Shown here one piece after another: positions 42,701-51,200 of a stretch of DNA of 64,000 bases. Positions within the stretch are counted from its first letter, which is position 1. Every line of letters starts with the position of its first letter. This DNA comes from a virus, in the IMG/VR virus record IMGVR_UViG_3300025096_003663, positions 1 through 64,000 of that record. The stretch is one strand, 5' to 3'. The notes beneath the pieces are model-generated. The model was not told the DNA's origin, did no database searches, and was given only the letters and a program-made list of their open reading frames with translations. The translations under genes and the position numbers were made by a program.

Positions 42701-44245
42701 AAGAGCACAAGCGAAAATTCGCCTTTCCCAACTCTGGAAACAGAGATCTACAAAGACCTCTATGATAATACTAACTGGAATTTTGCCGTAAGGCTCAAGC
42801 AAGAGTATGAGATACTAAACACGGGCTCAGTCCCGATTCCAGCTAGCGACAACTCATACATCCTAGAGTTCTATGGTGTCGAGACAGAAGGAGACTATGT
42901 AAGAAATGAGTTTATCCTAACCTCATCCCTTGCTTATGCTTCTGGTTCAAACTTTATCAAGAATAATAAGAGGCTCTACACAGGAGCTCACCGAACTAAC
43001 TTCACTGGCTCTACATTGGAGAAGACGGATGTTAAGATAACTTCTAATCGAGTTTGGTACAGCTATCTAGACAGCGAAGTCATGAGGGTCCACGGCAAAG
43101 ATTCTACAAACTACGGCACGAAATATCCGTTCGAGAACACATATGCCCTATACAAGGAGATAGGTGTTGAGATTCCCTCGATTGATACTCTCGCTCTCCA
43201 TTGGGGATATAACACCCTAAGCAGCTCGGATGGCGGCAGCGGTCCAGGATACACAGCAGGCTTCCATGTCGATGATCTATCTTCTGGCTCAACAGCAGCA
43301 AATGTTACTTATGGCTCTCTCGATGATGTCTTGAAGAAGGAACACCCAGGACGAGGAAACTTCTTCCTAGCATCAGACACCGATGCTATCACTAAAGAGT
43401 ATCTCTCGAATGCTAAGCTTCAAGGTCCGGAAACTATGCAGTCCGATGATCTGATTCAGATAATCAACGGGCAAGACGATCAAATATTCACAAGAGAATC
43501 CAGACCACAACAATTCAGGTATGCTATTGAGAAAGGAATGCACCAGGTTATTTCGGACGAAATGATAAATGTTTTCGGCTCGATCATCGACTTCAACAAT
43601 CTTATCGGAGAGCCCGTAAACAGGTACCGCCAAGATTATCAGGATCTAGGAAAGCTAAGACAGATATTCTTCAGCCGAGTAAAGAACACTCCGAATCTCA
43701 TAAAATATGTAGACTTCTTCAAATGGATCGACGGCTCCATCACAGAGATGCTACAACAGCTTATTCCAGCTACTTCAAACTTTTCACCAGATGTGGCAAC
43801 CGTTGTCGAGAGTCACATACTCGAAAGAAATAAATACTACAACAAGTTTCCGACAATAGAATTCAAAGAAAACATCCCAGAAGATGCGGCAAGAGGAATC
43901 AATGAACTTTGCTATCCCTGGAAAGAGGGTCATGCTCCACAAAACGGGAAGCAAAACACTAGCTGTTTTTGGTGGAGAAACAGAGCAACCCCAGGACAAC
44001 TCCCTCTAAACCCAGACCCAGACTCTGTTCGTTCCGGAGTAATAAGCATTGCCCACAGCTCATTTCAGAGAGAACTAAATACTCTATACCGATTTTCTGG
44101 TGACGGCATTCTAAATACTGATGAGGATGCTAATGATCTAAGTGTGGTGAAATCAGTTATTAAGTTTGGAGCCAAGGGATTTATTTCCATTTCTGCTGAT
44201 GATGTAGCTCTGGAAGAGGAGGATTGTACAGATGGGGAAGAATAA
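39749..44245 (+). CDS. Large virion protein with nested LamG domains, 1498 aa
   Basis: Residues about 175-660 contain LamG/concanavalin A-like material. The first LamG begins NTVEWWMKKDAFV and runs to NWHHYAISAN, then resumes at GQWGRIKADLYVDGVYK and SIDEFRFWKTARTDKQIG. Between them (about residues 280-517) sits another complete LamG: SNTKSILFDGAAEYIEVG, SLSLWCKMTSL, DTWCHLVFTYDSSD, LYINGVIQNG, IDEPSFWDRTLSASEVLGLY. LamG domains bind glycans, so this protein may contribute to adsorption. The C-terminal 800 residues are non-repetitive and may bind the baseplate (SYVDFFKWIDGSI-like segments). Ends 14 bases after the start of a small overlapping gene. Confidence 0.7.
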   Translation: MGIKDLFNNEKDTKVVSATNKKNISEEIESEGYYTSEIQEKNKFEPHVDYSLPRNFAKFGSAKKYYEDSITGIYTTYPFDGSKKNKTQWMLTASGIDRYIFENEYPRTNGYIDFSYGGWGSTSLSTGSTTVYALPSTTEYITIYGGPNKDPNGSGKTLASIFANSSSNFYDVSDNRESNLEFADGGNTVEWWMKKDAFVAAGQQEVVFDLWSSGSTTGTPAGDYGRFAVLVNSSSSPIHLSYLSGIFGINASFDGALAPTAASIADGNWHHYAISANTTPYEYLSNTKSILFDGAAEYIEVGAIGGTADIGGRTNTSLSLWCKMTSLAVAANVYGNGTAGNTNRLKILPDGTFQVTMNNAGGTTFPATGAGLVAADTWCHLVFTYDSSDTTNGAKLYINGVIQNGAGDATNGALDIPTQAPALASGRAGTAASPFPGNIDEPSFWDRTLSASEVLGLYNNGTPTDLKGMPGLICWYRMGDDPRDSTDSTDPAARIYDQVGSNNGTPVDMESTDIVEDVAGIGQWGRIKADLYVDGVYKDSVSGSGINEVTGALIANVGSYYEARAADDLSVEFTGSVVPGWCKLSASIDEFRFWKTARTDKQIGMNWFTQVGGGTNIDDANTDLGVYYKFNEGITQTVSIDSKVLDYSGRFSDGTWTGYSAGARSTGSAMVDAGATDSEFKDPIIYSFHPEVVSLSTTKAMEGTEYDYGNASSIYYSIPSWIIEEDDTRGDLLNLTQIISSFFDSLQLKIQDIPRLKDVQYVSSSQKPYPFTKRGIESLGFTAPDLFVESTLLENVASRNETENFDEKIYNIKNVIYQNIYNNLLYIYKTKGTAKSFRNLMRCYGIDEELMRVNLYIDGATYDLEDGYKIEGLDKKFVNFAGPDRFNGSVYQTASSDISNSVSFLTASTFDHPMTVEVEAIFPKKFTKEDTLYFETNFVSSSLFGIHTAKDDGSDYTWETGDPANFQVYSVRNSTESAHGKFVLKSTSENSPFPTLETEIYKDLYDNTNWNFAVRLKQEYEILNTGSVPIPASDNSYILEFYGVETEGDYVRNEFILTSSLAYASGSNFIKNNKRLYTGAHRTNFTGSTLEKTDVKITSNRVWYSYLDSEVMRVHGKDSTNYGTKYPFENTYALYKEIGVEIPSIDTLALHWGYNTLSSSDGGSGPGYTAGFHVDDLSSGSTAANVTYGSLDDVLKKEHPGRGNFFLASDTDAITKEYLSNAKLQGPETMQSDDLIQIINGQDDQIFTRESRPQQFRYAIEKGMHQVISDEMINVFGSIIDFNNLIGEPVNRYRQDYQDLGKLRQIFFSRVKNTPNLIKYVDFFKWIDGSITEMLQQLIPATSNFSPDVATVVESHILERNKYYNKFPTIEFKENIPEDAARGINELCYPWKEGHAPQNGKQNTSCFWWRNRATPGQLPLNPDPDSVRSGVISIAHSSFQRELNTLYRFSGDGILNTDEDANDLSVVKSVIKFGAKGFISISADDVALEEEDCTDGEE

Positions 44246-44393
44246 TATCGGAAAGAATAACTCTTTCAAAAACAAGGTGAAGGGATTCGCTGCCACTATC
44301 GGAACAGACGATGAAGACACAAATTATATATTAGCAGAGAACGGTGATGTTATTACGACAGAAGTCGGGGAAGAATTGACGATTGAATCCTAA
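44232..44393 (+). CDS. Small hypothetical protein, 53 aa
   Basis: ATG at 44232 lies 14 bases inside the end of the LamG gene and the frame stays open to TAA at 44391-44393. It fills almost all of the apparent 175-base gap. The C-terminal part reads NYILAENGDVITTEVGEELTIE, a kind of short beta repeat seen at the end of small virion or fibre-linked phage proteins. The upstream sequence GAGGAGGATTG provides a ribosome site. Function unknown. Confidence 0.6.
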   Translation: MGKNNIGKNNSFKNKVKGFAATIGTDDEDTNYILAENGDVITTEVGEELTIES

Positions 44394-44420
44394 TTACAAC
44401 AAACAGAACGGAGATTTCCA

Positions 44421-44909
44421 ATGGCAAATGTAAAAATATCAAACTTACCAGCAGCAGCAGATGTTACAGGCGATGACCTGCTTCCTGTTGTCGATGGCGG
44501 AACCACAACACAAAAAGCAACTTTTCAACAAGTATTGGACTATGTTACGGGCTCTACTTTTGGCGAGCTTAATGTTAGCGGCTCTCTCATAGCAGATGTA
44601 GCACTAAGCGGAGCAGTCGGATCAGAAATAACATCAACTTCCTACTCTCTATCTTCTGCCGATAGAGGGAAGACACTCCTGTTTAGTAGTTCCGCCACTC
44701 AAGGAATCACTTGTTCATCGGGGCTCGATGTCGGCTATAATACCACCTTTATTCAACTTGGGAGTGGTCAGTTGGAGTTGTCTGCCTCGGCAGGAACTTC
44801 AATACTGAATCGCCAAAGTCATACAAAAACAGCGGGACTATACGCAGCAGCAAGTGTTGTAATAATTTCAGCTAACACATATTTGTTTGCTGGCGATACC
44901 TCGGCATAG
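44421..44909 (+). CDS. Short fibre-type protein, 162 aa
   Basis: ANVKISNLPAAADVTGDDLL followed by PVVDGGTTTQKATFQQVLDY is the common N-terminal start of phage tail fibre or collar proteins, which bind the particle. The remainder is Ser/Thr/Gly rich and beta-like (SYSLSSADRGKTLLFSSSA). Short for a full fibre, so it may be a truncated or accessory fibre. ACGGAGA precedes the ATG. Confidence 0.65.
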   Translation: MANVKISNLPAAADVTGDDLLPVVDGGTTTQKATFQQVLDYVTGSTFGELNVSGSLIADVALSGAVGSEITSTSYSLSSADRGKTLLFSSSATQGITCSSGLDVGYNTTFIQLGSGQLELSASAGTSILNRQSHTKTAGLYAAASVVIISANTYLFAGDTSA

Positions 44910-44921
44910 GAGAAACCGTTC

Positions 44922-45230
44922 GTGTCTTTTATTTTTTTACCAAACCTAAAAATCATTTCTGGAGTCACTTCGACTGGCGGAGACATTTTCGACAATCCAG
45001 TGGCTTCATCATTTACAACATTTGAATACTCTGGCTGGGATGGAACAGTCGCGAACCCAATAACAAGTTCTGATTTTTCAGTCTATCAAAACTCGGCAAC
45101 AGCCAGTTATCAGTATCCAGCCTGGGACGGCACAGTTGCCAACCCAATAACAAGTTCTGATTTTTCAGTCTATCAAAACTCGGCAACAGCCAGTTATGAG
45201 TACCCTAGCTGGGAAACTGGTTCCGCATAA
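44922..45230 (+). CDS. Small fibre-like protein with 29-aa repeats
   Basis: GTG start after AGGAGA. 102 residues, of which two nearly identical 29-residue units begin WDGTVANPITSSDFSVYQNS, and a third partial unit ends the protein (YEYPSWETGSA). The Trp/Ser/Thr composition resembles surface-exposed fibre repeats. No globular domain. Located between a fibre-type protein and the propeller protein. Function is likely structural. Confidence 0.6.
   Translation: MSFIFLPNLKIISGVTSTGGDIFDNPVASSFTTFEYSGWDGTVANPITSSDFSVYQNSATASYQYPAWDGTVANPITSSDFSVYQNSATASYEYPSWETGSA
45036..45209 (+). repeat. Tandem 87-bp repeat, two units
   Basis: Units start at the TGG codons 45036 and 45123, with a third start at 45210. 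Within the units about 53 bases (45060 on, and 45147 on) are identical, while the segment before differs at synonymous sites. Confidence 0.85.
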
Positions 45231-45263
45231 TAAAATAAAATGAAAAAGAAGAGTATTTACTTG

Positions 45264-45269
45264 TATAAT
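45264..45269 (+). promoter_or_regulatory. Possible -10 element before the propeller gene
   Basis: A perfect TATAAT (45264-45269) lies 15 bases before the ATG at 45284 in a 53-base gap; no matching -35 is seen. The short distance to the start and lack of -35 leave it weak. Confidence 0.25.
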
Positions 45270-45283
45270 AGAAAGAGAATCAA

Positions 45284-48200
45284 ATGACAGACAGTTTCTT
45301 AAAAATAGCACCATTCCAATTATTTAGTTCATCAGTAGATACCGGCTACAATGCCGAGATCTCAGCTAGCTTTAAGCCGGGCATCGATATAACTAATATG
45401 AAAACAGATCGATACTCCGATCTGAATGATGCTCCAATGCAAGGACCGTTTACCGAGAAGTATGTGGGCGGAAGCCAATACAGACATGTCCCTCTGAACG
45501 ACGGCAACGATACACCGCTTACTCGCCCAGAGCTATACAATATTACAATGACATCCAGTGTCCTCAAAGTTATAGGACCAGATAATATTGATGTCAATCG
45601 AGCACGAGCTCCTTACTTTCGCGATGGCTTCTCCAAAAGACCAGTCAACATAGCGAATATACATACGACCGGCTCCGATGTAGGAAACTACCAGCATGAT
45701 TACCAGGTTGTACAGACGGTAAGCAGAACTACAAACAACCGAGCATTCACCGAGGCAACTGGTTCAGGCTTCGCTCAATATCTCACAACACAATTTGTGA
45801 GTGGAGCCAAAGATCCGAATCGGACACTTCCAGACTTCGATATAGACGGCAAGAATGAGTTCGTCTTCGTCAATCGTTTCAATGCCCCAGGAGGCACTCA
45901 GGTAAGCTCTAGGGGTGTTTTAGATACATATGCCGAGGAGTATGCCCCCGCCAACGATATCAACACTAGGAACTACACAGTTCGCTCTCAGCTACGTTCT
46001 GATTTAGCAAGACACACACCGAAAGCTGGTACTGGAATACCGACACAATATCATAACGACAACAGGAATCCGAAGATAGATTTTACAAAGGATCCTATAA
46101 TAGTTCCTGATCGATATGCTTCTCGAATTTTGACAGAACGAAAATTAACAGCTAGCGATGCCTCCACTGACGATGTTTATGGATATGCAGTATCTATGGT
46201 TTCCGGATCTGATGGTATTTACATCTTGGTAGGTGCCAGGGAGAACGATTCATCGGATACAAACAACGGCGCCGCTTATATTTACCAGGTAACCAACTCA
46301 GGAATATTATCTGAGCAGAAACTAACAGCAAGCGATGGCTCGCCCCAAACCAACCAGCTTTTTGGAACTTCTGTTTCTATCACTTCCGGCACCGATGGAA
46401 TTTATGCCATCGTCGGAGCGCTAGGTGATGATGAAGCAGGCACATACGATGGTGCCGCCTACATCTATCACTCAACTAGTGCTGGAGTGTTGACCGAGCA
46501 AAAGCTAACAGCTAGCGATCCTCCTCTTTCCAATTATCGCTATTTTGGCAACTCTGTTTCCATCGCCTCCGGCACTGATGGCATCTATCTCTCTGTGGGC
46601 GCCATCGGAGATGATGAAGCTGGATCTAATGATGGCGGCGCTTATCTCTATCACTCGACAAGTGCCGGCATCTTGACAGAACTTAAGCTAACAGCTAGCG
46701 ATGCACCCACTTCAGCCGCTAGAAACTTTGGCAACTCTGTTTCAGTCGCCTCCGGTACTGATGGCATTTACATCTCAGTTGGTGCATATGGCGATAGCGA
46801 AGTTGGTCCAGATTATGGTGCCGCTTATCTTTATCATTCAACAAGTGCTGGACCCTTGACTGAGCTTAAGCTAACAGCTAGCGATGCAGGCTCCTCAGCG
46901 ACACCGCGTTTTGGCACTTCCACCTCTATTGCCTCCGGCACTGACGGCATTTATTTACTTGTCGGAGCCCGAGGAGATGATGAAGTTGGTCTAAACGACG
47001 GCGCCGCTTATCTCTATCACTCAACAAGTGCTGGACCCTTGACAGAACTTAAGTTGACAGCAAGCGATGAGCCTGCTTCAGACGCTAGAAACTTTGGCAA
47101 CTCTGTTTCAGTCGCCTCCGGCACTGACGGCATCTATTCACTGGTGGGCGCCGATTTGGAACCAGACGATGTTGGAATATTACAAGGCGCCGCCTATATT
47201 TATCACTCAACAGCTACCGCTTTGATAGCCCAGAAGGTAACACCCAGCGATGGCTCGGAATCAATAGCTCAAAGGTTTGGATCGTCAGTATCGATTGTCT
47301 TGACTACCAATCAAGTGGGTGCTAGCGACGTGTATGTTCTAGCAGGCGCCAGCGGCGATGATGTCGGACCAGGCGGCACCGATGCAGGTGCCGCATATCT
47401 CTATAGCGGCTCAAACAGCCAATTGAGATATAGTAGTGAATATTCTCAGTCATATGATAACGGATTTATAACTCATGCCATACCTCGGTCTGATTTGAAA
47501 TATAGATGGATTCAAGCATCAGCCCTAACAACCGAGGCAGAATTACCAGGATATCAACACAGTAGCCCCACTCCATTCGGACCCTACGACGATATAAACT
47601 ATGTTTTAGATAGTGGAAATCCGGCACTTCATAATATAATCGGCGATGTAGTCGAGCCATCGAGGGGAGACTTCATTGGTATTTCTGGAACAGGATTAGA
47701 TAAATCAGGCATAGATATCCAGACTACACTCGGATCAATAAACCTCCTTTCCAAGACAGCAGCCACCATTTTTAATGTTTACAATGGACCTTACCAATAT
47801 TCTTCCTGGAATCAAGTAAGAAACAGCTACAACCCAATCGTCAGACAGCTTGTAAGGGAGAGTATTCTATCCCTCGCCAACCCACAGAAGACAACAACAA
47901 ACTCCTTGGGAAATCAGGTATTTTCGAAAAGAAGTGATGGGGTAACAAACTATAAAGAGCCAGTTGTGAGCGAAAATGCTCATCCCGTTGAGCATAATCT
48001 TCTGGTCCGACCAGACCTCACCTCTCAGGAGACAATCCCTTCATCTTTGAAGTATTCTTTCGCCAACAATCTATCTTCTTTTACTCGGCAGTCTATCGTA
48101 AATAAGGCTAACATCCAGCAACAGAACCAGAGCTCTATGTATGACGATATCAAAGACTACTATCTAGAGTCTCAGCCAGGCGGAGATAATCCGGTAGAGA

Positions 48201-51200
48201 AGTTGCTCGACATCAAATATTCTCAAGGATTATATCCAGCCGTAGCAAACACATTCATCAACATCACTCGGGAACGAACTGAATACTCCGAAGTTGCCGG
48301 CACTGGAAGCAATGGCTATGACAGGATTTTCGGCAAACAAAGAACTTTCTATAAAGAAGACGAGATAAGAAATTCTAATGCTCCTAACTCACAGGGCTTC
48401 GCTCCTTCCGAAAATGTTATAGATTTCAGCTCTTCTTACGATTTCAGCGAAAACATCTCAACCAACTTCATTAACGACGATTCCAGCATCGTTCGGCTTG
48501 ATGATACATTGGGTAGCAATGCTTTCTGCTTCGGCACAAATCCAGGCTCAAGCCCGTCAACCAGATTTTTACAGTGGAAAGACACTTTCTTGACATCAAG
48601 TGTGTCCTCGGATATTTCTCTGTCTTTTGAGATTACGAGAGGGACATACGGAACATTCGATGGAACAGTCACGCTAGAAGAACCTTCCTTCTTGCAGCCA
48701 GGTAAGGCAGTTTATGTACAATATAGGCTTTCAGATGGAGGAGCTTGGCAAACAGCAGATACGATACTTCCTGGCGACCTTACAGCAGGCAACTATTCTC
48801 TCACGGCTTCCTCTTTCGATCCTGGTGGACCTGCTTTTGTTAGAATTTCCCAAGAAGTATTTAGCGGACAGGGAACATCGAATGGCTACCAGTTTGATAA
48901 CTATGCCATCAGAAATCTAAATATTACAGCTTCTACTGTCGATACAAACAAGCCAGCTCTCAACTTTGACTCGATGGCAACAGACGGAATAAAATCTTTT
49001 CCAGAAAGTGCCTCTTATAGGGATTATAACGGAGAATTGATGCAGGATTCAGACGAGACTATGTTCTCCACGAGCCCGCTTCCGTCACTATCCTATTTGG
49101 AACTCTATAATATAAAAGTCAATCAGTCAAGCAGCGGCTATGTCGAGCGACTAACAGAACAAATTGCTGGCGAGAACTCTTGGTATAATACATACAATGA
49201 TTATGCTGTCGATGTAAGACCCCACACAAAGAATAAGAGCATAGTCCCAGAGTTCAGGATGTCAGATCACATCCCATACTACATTGTTGATAAGGGTAAT
49301 GATTTCAGAGCCCCAAATAAGAAAATACTATCTCTCAACGGAGCATCCATCACATCAAGTGCTGAATCAGTGTCTTCGGAACTCTTTGATAACAACTTTG
49401 TTACAAAGTATGTTCAGTCATCGAATACAGCACGATTCGCCAGCATGACAGATGAGCACGAAGATGTAGCCAGTGTCAGCAATGTAAGCTTTACTTGTAA
49501 AGGAATAAAGAAACTTCTTCCCTACAACGGATTCTACCCCAAAGACAGAACGGTTCAGATCGGAAACCTGCTTAGCGAATCCTTGTCCACGAATGTCGAA
49601 GGCACATACGAAGGAGTGGAAGGATCCTTTCCAAAACAAGGCTGGCAAGGCATCCTCAAGCCACTTATGTCGCCAGGCATTCTTTACAACTCGATCAAAT
49701 CAGGCATCGCTGTTGACTACCCGATTTACACAGGAAGTATTCCAGGGCTTGTAGCGGGCGATAATACACCATCTGATTTCAGACTCGATGTTGGACCAAA
49801 CTACCGCTTACCATTCGAAACACTCGTCGATGTAAAAGGAAATCTCCCAGAAGGAACGGAAAACCCAATCAGATTGGTATCCGCCTTTGTTACTGACGAA
49901 TCAGATTTCAACACCGATCAACTGTTCAACTACAAATCCGTATGGAACGGGCAGAAGACAGACTTATTCGAACTTGGGATGCACAACTTCCTAGCCGAAA
50001 CCGTTGACTTCTTTTTACCACAAAGCGGATTGAGCAACTTCAGGTCACAACCAGAAAACGAATGGGATAGGTTCAAGGAAGGCACCTCATACTATATGGA
50101 TATCGTTCTCCGAGATTCCGTCGAGATGAACAAGTTTATCGAATACTCAGGCAGCGGAGAAATAGTAGAGAACTTAAAATTTGGAGCTAGCGACGGGGAA
50201 TTAGATGATCGATTTGGTATATCTGTTGACACCGTAGAGGGTTCTTCGGGAGAAGGTATCTATGCTTTAGTTGGATCCGTCATCGGCAAAATGTATCTTT
50301 TTCAGAATAGATTTGATACAACAGGCTGGAAACAGTTGGAAAGTATTGAAGTATCACCATTAGACACTCCTTATATGTCTGTATCGATTGCCTCTGGAAC
50401 TGACGGCATCTATATGCTCGCCGGCAACAGTTTCGATAGCTCATTGCCTTATGCCGCCAATCAACAAGGAGCAGCATATTTATATCATTCATCCAGCACT
50501 GGAATTTCAAAGCAAGCTCTTTCAGCGAGCGATGGAGCAAGCTTTACGATGCCAAGGTTTGGGACATCGGTATCAGTAGCATCTGGGACAGACGGCATCT
50601 ATGCTCTGGTTGGTCAACCAAGGGACATTGGCGGTACCATGAATGCTGGTGCGGCTTACCTTTTCCACAGCAAGAGTAGCGAACCATTTTATATAGATAG
50701 GCTTGGACTCACGAACCAGAAATGGCAGACAAAAATAACATCAAGCGATGTTGGCTCGATAGATCTTTTTGGACAATCAGTTTCTGTTGCCTATGGTAGC
50801 GACACTGCCTATATGTTGATTGGCTCAACAGGAGATGCCGATGGCGGATCAGGAGCAGGAGCGGCTTATCTCTTTCACAGTAAAAGCGGCACACCATTTT
50901 ATGTTGATAATACTGGTCTAACAAACCAAGAGTGGCAGACAAAGATTACGGCAAGCGATTCGACGGCAGGCACGAATCTAGGAGATTCAGTATCTATTGT
51001 TTCCGGCACCGACGCATTATATATGGCAGTCGGCGGAACTGACGAGTCTACCATAGCTTCTGATGCCGGGGCAGCATATCTTTTCCATAGTCAAAGTGGA
51101 ATTCCGTTTTACATTGATAGCACTGGTCTGACAAATCAAGAATGGCAGACAAAACTAACAGCTAGCGATGCCGCTGCAGACGATAACTTCGGCAACTCAA

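Noticed and set aside
45036-45209. Direct repeats resembling a CRISPR array
   Set aside because: The units are in-frame protein repeats with no unique spacers of uniform length and no array elsewhere.
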